A DNA stretch of 15,246 nt, from assembly GCA_964416315.1 (NCBI GenBank), contig CAYQDR010000118.1, positions 1 through 15,246 on the forward strand, read 5' to 3'. The notes under the pieces were generated by a model that did not search any database, was not told the origin of the DNA, and saw only the letters and a program-made list of their open reading frames with translations. The stretch is from CAYQDR01 sp964416315. Lineage in GTDB: Bacteria; Methylomirabilota; Methylomirabilia; Rokubacteriales; DASRDR01. The translations under genes were made by a program, and so were the position numbers. This document shows positions 1 through 6,945 of this stretch, piece by piece (within the stretch, counting starts at the first letter, position 1; each line of letters opens with the position of its first letter).

Positions 1-592
1 CCCGCGCCGCCGCGGCGGGGTCGAGGTCGCTCCGCCCCGCCGCCGGCGAGGGGCCAGCGCTCCCGTCAGGGGAAGGCCCGCGCGACGTGCCCGTCGTCGT
101 GGCCGGCTCGACCGCGGCGTGGCCGGGCCCGCGGTCGTCGGCGCCCCGCCCGCGCCCCCCCTTTCCCCCGTGGCCTTCGGAGTCGCCGCCCCGGGCGTGA
201 CCGCGACTGGACTTCCCGCGGTCGTCCCCGTCGGCCCCCGCAGCCGCGCCGCTGCCTTCGCCACCACCCTTGCCACCCGAACCCTTGCCGTCGGCGCCGC
301 CGCCCTTCCCGCCCCCCGTGCCGTCGCTGCCTTTGCCGTCACCGCCCTTGCCGTCACTGGCCCCTCGGCCATCGCCTCCGCGCCCGTCGCCCGAGCCGCC
401 TCTGCCGTCACTGCCTCTGCCGTCGGCGCCGCCGCCCTTGCCCTCCCCCCTGCCCTCGCCGCTCCCCTCGGAGCCCTCCTTGGCGAACGCGGCGGGGCCC
501 GAGAGGGAGAGGCCGGACCGGGGGAGGGAAGCGAGGTGGAGGACGAGCGGGAAGAGCAGGGCGAGTGCGAGGGCGGCCCGGCCTGGATTCAT
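1..592 (-). CDS. Secreted Gly-rich Asp-Gly-Lys/Arg repeat protein (partial, C-terminus off left edge)
   Basis: The frame from the ATG at 592 stays open to the left edge with no stop (197 codons visible). It begins with a clear signal peptide: MNPGR, a hydrophobic Ala/Leu core, and a probable cleavage site after AAFA near residue 41. The mature part is low-complexity, dominated by short units such as SDGRG, GDGKG, GSDGT and GGGADGKG (about residues 47-115), followed by an Arg/Gly/Asp-rich and then Pro/Ala/Thr-rich stretch. A strong AAGGAGG ribosome site lies 4 nt before the ATG and a sigma-54 promoter lies upstream, which together choose this frame over open antisense frames. Function is unknown. 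A charged, flexible, surface or matrix protein is inference. Its C-terminus, which could carry a sorting signal, is outside the window. The gene lies downstream of, and collinear with, the histidine kinase and sigma-54 activator. Confidence 0.72.
   Translation of the reverse strand, partial: MNPGRAALALALLFPLVLHLASLPRSGLSLSGPAAFAKEGSEGSGEGRGEGKGGGADGRGSDGRGGSGDGRGGDGRGASDGKGGDGKGSDGTGGGKGGGADGKGSGGKGGGEGSGAAAGADGDDRGKSSRGHARGGDSEGHGGKGGRGRGADDRGPGHAAVEPATTTGTSRGPSPDGSAGPSPAAGRSDLDPAAAAR
286..439. repeat. Direct repeat and low-complexity tract coding for DG(K/R)G units
   Basis: An exact 22-nt direct repeat occurs at 286-307 and 418-439, 132 bp apart (44 codons, in frame). Between and around the copies are many degenerate copies of gccgtc/gcccttgcc-type units. 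On the minus strand both exact copies encode KGGGADG. The in-frame spacing indicates internal duplication within the coding sequence, so the repeat number may vary between strains. Confidence 0.75.
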
Positions 593-596
593 GCAG

Positions 597-603
597 CCTC
601 CTT
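597..603 (-). promoter_or_regulatory. Shine-Dalgarno site of the Gly-rich secreted protein
   Basis: Reads AAGGAGG on the minus strand, 4 nt before the ATG at 592. It is the best ribosome site in the left half of the window and is the main reason to accept the minus-strand frame. Confidence 0.7.
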
Positions 604-660
604 CGGGTGCAGGGCCGCGGCCATCCCGACTGATGGACGCAGCGCGCCGCTCGAGTCCGA

Positions 661-676
661 GGCAAGGCTCATGCCA
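661..676 (-). promoter_or_regulatory. Sigma-54 (RpoN) promoter, -24/-12 elements
   Basis: The minus strand reads TGGCATGAGCCTTGCC. Compared with the RpoN consensus TGGCACG-N4-TTGC it matches 6/7 in the -24 block and 4/4 in the -12 block, with exactly the required spacing and a pyrimidine before TGG. Transcription would start near 650, giving a leader of about 58 nt that contains the AAGGAGG site. The next gene upstream encodes a sigma-54 activator, so the match is supported by context. Confidence 0.75.
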
Positions 677-738
677 GACGGCCCGATGAGTTCCGAACGC
701 GCGTCATCGCGGGGGCTTGGGGGCCAGCAGCCCGCCTG

Positions 739-769
739 GGCCCTGGGGCCGCACGCGGGCATCTGCCCG
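739..769. promoter_or_regulatory. Possible enhancer (UAS): two short inverted repeats
   Basis: CGGGCA-TC-TGCCCG (756-769) is a perfect 6-2-6 inverted repeat, and GGCCC-TG-GGGCC (739-750) a perfect 5-2-5 one; their centres are 18 bp apart. The first is centred about 112 bp upstream of the predicted sigma-54 start, the usual distance for a bacterial enhancer-binding protein site. They lie 25-60 nt past the regulator's stop codon, so a transcript-end hairpin is the alternative, although no U-tract follows. In DNA this GC-rich, chance palindromes are common. Confidence 0.35.
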
Positions 770-794
770 TCGCCCGGGGGTTTTGCCTGACCCA

Positions 795-2198
795 TCAGCC
801 GCCGGGTCCATCCGGGTGGAGCCCGTACTTCTCGATCCGGTAGCGCAGCGTCTCCTTGCTGAGCCCGAGCAGATCGGCCGCGCGCGACCGGTTCCAGCGC
901 GTGTGGGCCAGCGCCTTCTGGATGAGCGTCTTCTCGATCGCCTCCAGGTTGATCGGCCCTTGGCCAAAGTCCACGCGCACCTCGTCGCCGGCGACGGCGA
1001 GCGGCCCCCCGGGCGCCTCGCCGAGCGCCAGGTGCTCCGGCCCGAGGGGCCGACCCGAATTGAGGAGCGCCGCCCGCTCGACGATGTTGGCGAGCTCGCG
1101 CACGTTCCCCGGCCACGGGTAGGCCTGGAGCGCCCGGATCGCGGCCGGCGTGAGGCGTGTTTCGCCGAGCGCGTACCGCTCCCGGACCTGGGCGAGGAAG
1201 TGCTCGGCCAGCAGCGGGACGTCGTCCCCTCGCGCTCGGAGCGGGGGGAGGTCCACGGTGAGGACCCGGAGTCGGTAGAGGAGGTCCTGGCGGAAGGTCC
1301 CCTCGCGCACGGCGGCCTCGAGGTCGCGGTTGCTGGCGGCGAGGATCCGCACGTCGAGGCGGCGCGGCGTGAGCGCGCCGAGGCGGCGCACCGAGCGGTC
1401 CTCGATCGCCCTGAGGAGCTTCGCCTGGAGCGCGACGTCGAGGAGCCCGATCTCGTCGAGGAAGAGCGTGCCGCCGTCGGCCGCCTCGAAGAGGCCCGCC
1501 TTGCTCGCCCGCGCGTCCGTGTAGGCGCCCTTCTCGAAGCCGAAGAGCTCCCCCTCGAGGAGCGTGGCGGGGATGGCCGCGCAGTTGATCTCGACGAAGG
1601 GTCTCGTGGCGCGGGGCCCCGCCGCGTGGATCGCCCGCGCCGCGAGCTCCTTGCCCGTGCCGGTCTCCCCCGTGATGAGGACGGTCGGGCCGGCGTCTCC
1701 CGTGTGGTCGAGCGTCGCGACCTGCAGGATGCGCTCGCGGACGTCCACCATCGCGGGGCACTGGCCGAGGAGGCTCTCGACCGGCTCGGCGTGCCCGGCG
1801 CGCCGGCGGAGGTATGCGAGCTCGCCGCGGACGCGCTGGCCCTCCCAGGCGCGCTGGATGACGACCCAGAGCTCGTCCAGGTCGAGCGGCTTCGTCAGGT
1901 AGTCCGCCGCGCCGGCCTTCATGGCGGCGACCGCGCCCGAGATCGTCGAGTACGCCGTCATCACGATGACCGCGGTCTCGGGTCGCTCCTGCCGGATCGC
2001 GCCGAGCGCGTCGAGGCCGCTCATGCCGGGCAGGTGCAGGTCCACGAGGGCGATGTCGGGACCGAGCTCGCCGAGCGCGCCGAGCGCGGCCTCGGCCGAC
2101 GGGAAAGCCCGTACGGAGACGCCCTGGCGCTGGAGGAAGGCCTCGATCGCGCCGGCGAGCCCCTGATCGTCCTCGATGATGACGACGCTCGGCGGCAT
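795..2198 (-). CDS. Sigma-54-dependent response regulator, NtrC/ZraR type
   Basis: A 467-residue protein with the standard three-domain plan. The receiver domain (about 1-120) has acidic residues D10/D11, phosphoacceptor D53 (in LVDLHLPG), T81 and K103. The AAA+ domain (about 140-380) has Walker A GETGTGKE at 177-184 and Walker B TLFLDEI at 244-250. The C-terminal Fis-type helix-turn-helix (about 418-460) contains NRSRAADLLGLSKETLRYRI. The sigma-54 contact loop reads GAYTDA (224-229) instead of the usual GAFTGA. It should be phosphorylated by the adjacent kinase, oligomerise, and open RpoN-bound promoters. The ATG lies 7 nt after the kinase stop codon, so the two are co-transcribed. The obvious candidate target is the sigma-54 promoter at 661-676 just downstream. 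The family assignment is firm; the target is inferred. Confidence 0.93.
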   Translation of the reverse strand: MPPSVVIIEDDQGLAGAIEAFLQRQGVSVRAFPSAEAALGALGELGPDIALVDLHLPGMSGLDALGAIRQERPETAVIVMTAYSTISGAVAAMKAGAADYLTKPLDLDELWVVIQRAWEGQRVRGELAYLRRRAGHAEPVESLLGQCPAMVDVRERILQVATLDHTGDAGPTVLITGETGTGKELAARAIHAAGPRATRPFVEINCAAIPATLLEGELFGFEKGAYTDARASKAGLFEAADGGTLFLDEIGLLDVALQAKLLRAIEDRSVRRLGALTPRRLDVRILAASNRDLEAAVREGTFRQDLLYRLRVLTVDLPPLRARGDDVPLLAEHFLAQVRERYALGETRLTPAAIRALQAYPWPGNVRELANIVERAALLNSGRPLGPEHLALGEAPGGPLAVAGDEVRVDFGQGPINLEAIEKTLIQKALAHTRWNRSRAADLLGLSKETLRYRIEKYGLHPDGPGG

Positions 2199-2205
2199 GC
2201 TGGTT

Positions 2206-3675
2206 CTAGCCCTCGTCGACCGGCAGGGTGAGCACGGCCCGCGTGCCGCGGCCGGGCTCGCTCTCGAGCCGGAGCCGGGCGCCGCCGCTCTCGAGGAGCT
2301 TCCGGGCCACGGCGAGGCCGAGGCCGGTGCCGTCCGCCTTGGTCGTGAAGAACGGCTCGAAGACGCGCGCGAGGATCTCGGGAGGGATCCCGGGGCCTGT
2401 GTCCTCGACGGTCAGATCGAGCCCGCCCGCCGCTCCGCCGGCGCCGCCCGGCGCGGGTGCGGCCAGCACCCGCACGCTGCCGCCGGCCGGCACCGCGTCG
2501 AGGGCGTTGCCGACCAGGCAGAGCAGCGCCTCCTCGAAGCGCGCGGGGTCGAGCCGCACCTTCGGCAGGTCGGCGGGCACGGCGACCTCGAGCCGGATCT
2601 CCCTGGCGACGGCGCGGGCCCGGATCGAGTCGAGCGCGTGGCGGACGGCCGTCTCGAGCGCCGTGGGGACGCGGCGCTGCTCGACGGGCCGCCCGAAACG
2701 GAGCAGCGCGCGCATCCGCTCGCCGAGCCGGTCCGCGTCGGCGATGATCTGCCCGAGGCGCTCCCGCGCCGGGCCCTCGGGTGCGTCGCTGAGGGCGAGC
2801 TGGGCCGTCGCCCGGATGGCGGCGAGCGGGTTGGCGATGCCGTGGGCCACCGCCGCGGTGATCTCGCCGAAGGCGGCGAAGCGCTCCGCGGCCACGAGCT
2901 CCTGCTGCATCGCTCGGAGCTGGGTGTTCGCCCGCGCCAGCTCCTCGGCGCGCTGGGCGAGGGCGCGGTGTTGCGCCCGGAGCGTCCGCGAGGCGCGCCA
3001 GACGATCCCGTAGAGCGCGGCGTAGAGCGTCGCGCCCGACAGGAGCGCGAGCGTCCAGAGGAGCCAGCGGGCGCGGCGCACCGCCGTGAGGACGCGGCCG
3101 GGATCCACGTGGGTGGCGATCACACCCGCCACGCGGCCCTCGCCGGGGAAGGTGATCGGGACGTAGAGCTCGACCCGGTCGCGGCCCGCTCCCCCGGCGG
3201 CGAACCGGACGCTCGTCTCTCCCGCGAGCGCCTGGCGGAGCGCGGCGTCGGCCGGCCGGAGGGGGGCTCCGCGCTCGGCGTCGCTCCACAGGGGCTCCCC
3301 CCGCGCGTCGAAGGCGGCCAGGCGCTGGATCTCCGGGAGCATCCGGACCTGGCGGGTGAATTCCTCGAAGCGGTCGGCGGCCTCGTCCCGCTGGGGGGCC
3401 GGCTCGTCGACCGCGAAGTCGCCGGGACGGAGATAGAAGCGGGCGGCCGAACGAACGAGGGCGGCGCTCGAGGCCCACTCCCGGTCGAGGATGCCGCGCT
3501 CGACGAAATAGGCCAGCGCGAACCCGAAGGCGAGGGTGCTCCCCCCGACCACGACCAGGCTCAGGAGGGCGAACTGGCGCGTCGGCGAAGCGGCTGCGAG
3601 GCCCCCCGGCACGGGGTGATCGAGGGCGCCCCCCGGTGGACCGGGGGCACGGAGCAGCTCGGGCGTCGGAGCCAT
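2206..3675 (-). CDS. Membrane-bound sensor histidine kinase
   Basis: A 489-residue kinase from the ATG at 3675. It has a Pro-rich cytoplasmic N-terminus, TM1 (about 33-58), an extracytoplasmic sensor region of about 145 residues, TM2 (about 204-226) and a short coiled coil (about 230-265). The dimerisation/phosphoacceptor motif AHGIANPLAAI has the predicted phospho-His near 278. The HATPase domain shows the N box (GNALDAV), G1 (VEDTGPGI), F box (EPFFTTK) and G2 (DGTGLGLAV). The H box has Gly after the His (HGI rather than HEI), a variant common in NtrB-like kinases. The sensor region shows no ligand motif I recognise. A longer in-frame start at 3786 is possible, but it would overlap the divergent exporter operon's promoter and lacks hydrophobic or charged logic. 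The kinase precedes its regulator by 7 nt. Confidence 0.92.
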   Translation of the reverse strand: MAPTPELLRAPGPPGGALDHPVPGGLAAASPTRQFALLSLVVVGGSTLAFGFALAYFVERGILDREWASSAALVRSAARFYLRPGDFAVDEPAPQRDEAADRFEEFTRQVRMLPEIQRLAAFDARGEPLWSDAERGAPLRPADAALRQALAGETSVRFAAGGAGRDRVELYVPITFPGEGRVAGVIATHVDPGRVLTAVRRARWLLWTLALLSGATLYAALYGIVWRASRTLRAQHRALAQRAEELARANTQLRAMQQELVAAERFAAFGEITAAVAHGIANPLAAIRATAQLALSDAPEGPARERLGQIIADADRLGERMRALLRFGRPVEQRRVPTALETAVRHALDSIRARAVAREIRLEVAVPADLPKVRLDPARFEEALLCLVGNALDAVPAGGSVRVLAAPAPGGAGGAAGGLDLTVEDTGPGIPPEILARVFEPFFTTKADGTGLGLAVARKLLESGGARLRLESEPGRGTRAVLTLPVDEG

Positions 3676-3683
3676 GCCCTCCC

Positions 3684-3713
3684 ATCCTACCGCCCGCGGG
3701 GGCCGCCCGTCAC
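3684..3713 (-). promoter_or_regulatory. Candidate sigma-70 promoter of the kinase-regulator operon
   Basis: On the minus strand, GTGACG (3713-3708), an 18-nt spacer and TAGGAT (3689-3684). The -10 ends only 8 nt before the kinase ATG, so the transcript would be leaderless or nearly so. Each hexamer matches consensus at 4 of 6 positions. Confidence 0.35.
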
Positions 3714-3752
3714 GCTCGGCCGTAGCGATCGAAGCGTCGAAGGCGCTCGGTC

Positions 3753-3782
3753 TTGACCCCGGTTTCCGGCGCGTGCTATCTC
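3753..3782 (+). promoter_or_regulatory. Candidate sigma-70 promoter of the efflux operon
   Basis: TTGACC (3753-3758), an 18-nt spacer, and an extended -10 (TG at 3774-3775, then c and TATCTC at 3777-3782). It ends 6 nt before the ATG at 3789. No Shine-Dalgarno is visible before that ATG, which fits a leaderless transcript. Confidence 0.45.
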
Positions 3783-3788
3783 CCAATC

Positions 3789-5039
3789 ATGGGGCGGCGT
3801 CTCGTGCGGGCGCTCCTCGTGCTGGCCTTCCTGGCGGTGGCCGGGTCCGGGCTCTGGTACTACGGCTCCTGGCGGAACCGAGTCTGGACGGACGACGCGC
3901 ACGTCGAGGGCGCCGTCGTGGTCATCAGCTCCCGCGTCCCGGGCCCCGTCGCACGGGTCCTGGTCCGCGACAACGAGGAGGTGCGCGAGGGCCAGATCCT
4001 CGCGGAGATCGACCCGCGCGACTACGAGATCCGGGTCGACCAGGCGCGGGCCGCCGTGGCGATGGCGGCGGCCGAGGAGCGCGCGGCGCGGACGGAGGTC
4101 CCGTGGAGCCGGGACGCGACGGCGAGCCGGGTTCAGCAGGCGCGGGCGATCCGCGAGGGGGCGCGCGTCGCCGTGGACGCCGGCCGGGCGCAGGTGGACG
4201 AGGTGCGCGCCCGGGTCGAGGCGCGGCGGGCCGCGATCGCGGCGTCGCAGGCGGACGCGGCGATGGCCGAGGCGGCGCTCGAGAAGGCGCGGCTCGACCT
4301 CGATCGCCTGAGCCGCCTGGTCGCGCAGGGGCTCGTCTCGCAGCAGGAGCACGACAGCGCGCGGATCGCCCACCGGACGGCGCAGGCCGCCCTCGACGCG
4401 AGCCGTCGGCGGCTCGTCCAGGCGGAGCGTGAGGCGGAGCAGGCCGAGGCGGAGGTACGGGCCCGCCAGCTCGCCGTTGAGCAGGCGCGCCGCCGGACCG
4501 AGGAAACCGACGCCGCGGTGCGGGAGGCCGAGGCTCAGCAGGCGCAGGTGCCGGTGAAGGAGGCGGGGGCGGGGCGCGCCGCCGCGGCCCTCGAGCAGGC
4601 CGGGGCCGACCTCGCGGCCGCCGAGCTCCAGCTCGCGAAGACGCGGATCCGGGCGCCGGTGGACGGCGTGGTGTCGAAGAAGACGGTCGAGCCGGGACAG
4701 CTCGTCCAGCCCGGCCAGCCGCTCATGGCCGTCGTCCCGCTCCACGGCGTGTGGGTGGTCGCGAACTTCAAGGAGACGCAGCTCACGCGTCTCCGACCCG
4801 GGCAGCGGGCCACCGTGCGTGTGGACACCTTCCCCGAGGGCGTCTTCCACGGGACCGTGGAGTCGATCAGCGCCGGGACGGGCGCGCGCTTCAGCCTGCT
4901 CCCGCCGGAGAACGCGACGGGCAACTGGGTCAAGGTCGTCCAGCGCGTGCCCGTGAAGATCGTCCTCGACGACCGCCACTCGAACCCCCACCTCCTGCGC
5001 CCCGGGATGTCGGCCAGCGTCACCGTCGACCTGCGGTGA
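3789..5039 (+). CDS. EmrA/HlyD-type membrane fusion protein of a drug efflux pump
   Basis: A 416-residue periplasmic adaptor anchored by one N-terminal TM helix (about 6-25). It has the first lipoyl half-motif (SRVPGPVARVLVRDNEEVREGQIL), then a long Ala/Glu/Arg-rich alpha-helical hairpin (about 80-280) with heptad-like composition. The second lipoyl half (RIRAPVDGVVSKKTVEPGQLV) and a beta-barrel domain follow. The segment WVVANFKETQL is characteristic of EmrA. It would link the downstream EmrB-like exporter to an outer-membrane channel; no TolC-like gene is in the window. The start at 3789 is chosen because the TM helix follows directly and the promoter ends just upstream; a longer frame from 3753 would begin inside the -35 box. 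The substrate is unknown. Confidence 0.92.
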   Translation: MGRRLVRALLVLAFLAVAGSGLWYYGSWRNRVWTDDAHVEGAVVVISSRVPGPVARVLVRDNEEVREGQILAEIDPRDYEIRVDQARAAVAMAAAEERAARTEVPWSRDATASRVQQARAIREGARVAVDAGRAQVDEVRARVEARRAAIAASQADAAMAEAALEKARLDLDRLSRLVAQGLVSQQEHDSARIAHRTAQAALDASRRRLVQAEREAEQAEAEVRARQLAVEQARRRTEETDAAVREAEAQQAQVPVKEAGAGRAAAALEQAGADLAAAELQLAKTRIRAPVDGVVSKKTVEPGQLVQPGQPLMAVVPLHGVWVVANFKETQLTRLRPGQRATVRVDTFPEGVFHGTVESISAGTGARFSLLPPENATGNWVKVVQRVPVKIVLDDRHSNPHLLRPGMSASVTVDLR

Positions 5040-5043
5040 CCAC

Positions 5044-5070
5044 CCCGGGGCCGATGCCCGTGGCCCCGGG
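5044..5070 (+). other. Intercistronic hairpin between emrA-like and emrB-like genes
   Basis: Perfect 9-bp inverted repeat CCCGGGGCC (5044-5052) / GGCCCCGGG (5062-5070) with a 9-nt loop, starting 4 nt after the adaptor stop and ending 27 nt before the exporter start. There is no U-tract. It could modulate mRNA stability or attenuate read-through into the exporter; this is inference. Confidence 0.45.
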
Positions 5071-5097
5071 TCGTCCTCCAGCGCGTGCGGAAGTCCG

Positions 5098-6690
5098 GTG
5101 ACCACGCCCGCCTCGGTCGCCCTCGCGTTGCCGCGCGTGTCGGAGGCCGCGCGGCGCTGGCTCACGACCCTCGCCGTGATGCTCGTGGCCACCATGCAGA
5201 TCCTCGACACCACGGTCACGAACGTCGCGCTGTCCCACATGCAGGGGAGCCTCTCCGCGTCCGTGGACGAGATCACGTGGGTCTTCACGTCCTTCCTGGC
5301 GGCCAACGCGGTCGTCCTGCCCGCGACCGGCTGGCTCACGGCGCTCCTGGGCCAGCGGCGGTTCTTCTTCGCGGCCACCCTCACGTTCATCGGCAGCTCC
5401 CTCCTGGCTGGCGTCGCCCCGAGTCTCGAGGTGCTCGTGGCCGCGCGGATCTTCCAGGGGATAGGGGGCGGGCCCCTGATCCCGTTGGCCCAGGCGATCC
5501 TGATGGCGATCTTTCCGCCCCGGGAGCGCGGGATGGCCATGGCGATCTGGGGGCTCGGGGTGATGTTCGGGCCGATCGTCGGGCCTGCCCTCGGCGGGTG
5601 GATCACCGACAACTACTCCTGGCGCTGGATCTTCTACCTGAATCTGCCGATCGGGGTCGTCGCGCTCGCGCTGGCGTGGGCGTTCCTCGGGGAGCCGCCG
5701 GAGCCGCCCCCGGCCATCCGGCGGGTGGACGGGCTCGGCCTCGCGCTCATGGTGGTCGGAGTCGGGGCCATCCAGGTGGCGCTCGACCGGGGGAACCGGC
5801 TCGACTGGTTCGACTCGCCCACGATCCGGGCGCTGGTCGCGCTCGGCGTCGGCGGGCTGCTCGCCTTCCTCGTGCGCGAGCTCACGGCGGCCGAGCCGAT
5901 CGTGAACCTCCGCGTGCTCGCAGACCGGACCTTCGCCATCGGCACCCTCCTGATCACGCTCGTGGGCTTCGGCCTCTACTCGAGCCTTGTGCTCCTGACC
6001 TTCTACCTCGAGCACCTGCTCCGCTACGACGCGCTGACGACCGGCTGGGTCCTCGCCCCCGGCGGGCTCGGTGCCGTGATCTCGCTCGCGGTGGCAGGGC
6101 GGCTGGTGAACCGCGTGGACCCGCGCTGGCTCGTGTCGGTGGGGGCCGCGATCATCGCCTACTCGCTCTGGCTCATGGCCTCCCTGAGCCTCGCGGCGGA
6201 CTTCTGGTCCGTCCTCTGGACGCGCTTCGTCCAGGGGCTCGGGATGGGCCTCGTGTTCGTGCCGCTGACGACGATGAGCCTGGGCGTCGTCCCGGCCGCG
6301 CGCATGGCCACCGCGACCGGGATCTTCAACGTGGTCCGCAACCTCGGCGGGAGCGTCGGCATCGCCGTCCTGACCACGTACCTCGCGCGCCGGACGCAGA
6401 CCCATCAGGCGGCGCTGGTGGGGCGGGTCACCGTCTGGGACCCGGCGACCGCGGAGCGGCTCGGGCTCCTCGAGCGGGCCTACGCCGCCGCCGGCGCCGA
6501 TCCCTTCACGGCCAGGCTCCAGGCGCTCCAGCGCCTGTACGACGACGTCCAGCGGCAGGCGGCGATGAAGGCGTTCATCGACGACTTCTGGGCGCTGGCC
6601 CTCCTCTTCGTCCTCTTCGTGCCCCTCGTCTGGTGCATGGCGCGCGCGGCCGAGCCGGGCGTCGCCCCCGAGCCGGTGGCCCCGGCCTGA
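5098..6690 (+). CDS. EmrB/QacA-family (DHA2) MFS multidrug exporter
   Basis: A 530-residue major facilitator protein with about 14 predicted TM segments, the usual length for DHA2 proton-drug antiporters. Visible family motifs include QILDTTVTNVALSHMQ in TM1, WVFTSFLAANAVVLPATGWL in TM2, GPALGGWITDNYSWRWIFYLNLPIGV around TM5-TM6, and VPLTTMSLG in a late helix. Translation begins at GTG 5098; the preceding AAGTCCG is a weak ribosome site, and the start leaves a short cytoplasmic N-terminus before TM1. It works with the adaptor encoded 58 nt upstream to expel hydrophobic compounds across the envelope. The drug range cannot be read from sequence. Confidence 0.93.
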   Translation: MTTPASVALALPRVSEAARRWLTTLAVMLVATMQILDTTVTNVALSHMQGSLSASVDEITWVFTSFLAANAVVLPATGWLTALLGQRRFFFAATLTFIGSSLLAGVAPSLEVLVAARIFQGIGGGPLIPLAQAILMAIFPPRERGMAMAIWGLGVMFGPIVGPALGGWITDNYSWRWIFYLNLPIGVVALALAWAFLGEPPEPPPAIRRVDGLGLALMVVGVGAIQVALDRGNRLDWFDSPTIRALVALGVGGLLAFLVRELTAAEPIVNLRVLADRTFAIGTLLITLVGFGLYSSLVLLTFYLEHLLRYDALTTGWVLAPGGLGAVISLAVAGRLVNRVDPRWLVSVGAAIIAYSLWLMASLSLAADFWSVLWTRFVQGLGMGLVFVPLTTMSLGVVPAARMATATGIFNVVRNLGGSVGIAVLTTYLARRTQTHQAALVGRVTVWDPATAERLGLLERAYAAAGADPFTARLQALQRLYDDVQRQAAMKAFIDDFWALALLFVLFVPLVWCMARAAEPGVAPEPVAPA

Positions 6691-6695
6691 GGGCG

Positions 6696-6908
6696 GTGGC
6701 GATCCGCTTCCCGCGCCTGGGCCGGGCCCGCGACGCCTGGCCGGGGGTCCTGATCAGCGGCGTGGTGATCCTGGCCGCCGCGATGGTGGCCGACGCCTTC
6801 GGCGAGCCCCCGCGGGGCGGGGCCCGGCTCGCCGTGGGGGTGACCCTCGGCCTCGTCCTGATCGCCCTGGGTTACCTCCTGCGGTTCTGGGAGAACCGCG
6901 TGCCCTGA
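6696..6908 (+). CDS. Small two-TM membrane protein (70 aa), unknown function
   Basis: GTG start at 6696, five nt after the exporter stop codon, with GAGGG overlapping that stop as a ribosome site. The product starts (M)AIRFPRLGRARDAWPG, then TM1 (ISGVVILAAAMVADAF), a short Pro/Gly/Arg loop and TM2 (LAVGVTLGLVLIALGYLLRF), ending WENRVP. The positive N-terminus and two helices with a short loop make it a convincing small membrane protein. The tight spacing implies it belongs to the efflux operon and may be an accessory subunit; no family is recognised. The same frame runs open upstream through the exporter as a GC-rich shadow, so callers may mis-set its start or miss it. Confidence 0.6.
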   Translation: MAIRFPRLGRARDAWPGVLISGVVILAAAMVADAFGEPPRGGARLAVGVTLGLVLIALGYLLRFWENRVP

Positions 6909-6945
6909 ACGCTCGCGCGAGCCGAAGTCGCGGAGAATGCGCTCG

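Noticed and set aside
286..439. CRISPR-like array in the repeat tract at the left end
   Set aside because: The repeats are in-frame codon repeats of variable spacing without unique spacers, and no cas gene is present.
119..790. Plus-strand Ala/Pro-rich open frame over the left end
   Set aside because: The minus-strand frame has the signal peptide, AAGGAGG site and RpoN promoter; the plus-strand frame has none of these and runs through the promoter region.
3687..5612. 641-codon minus-strand open frame opposite the efflux genes
   Set aside because: It has shadow composition (Arg/His/Asp/Pro-rich, no domain), opposite clear EmrA/EmrB coding sequence. Long antisense frames are expected at this GC content.
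5085..6695. Frame of the small two-TM protein extended upstream through the exporter gene
   Set aside because: The upstream part is an Arg/Gly/Pro-rich shadow of EmrB. Only the portion after 6696 shows protein-like sequence with TM helices.
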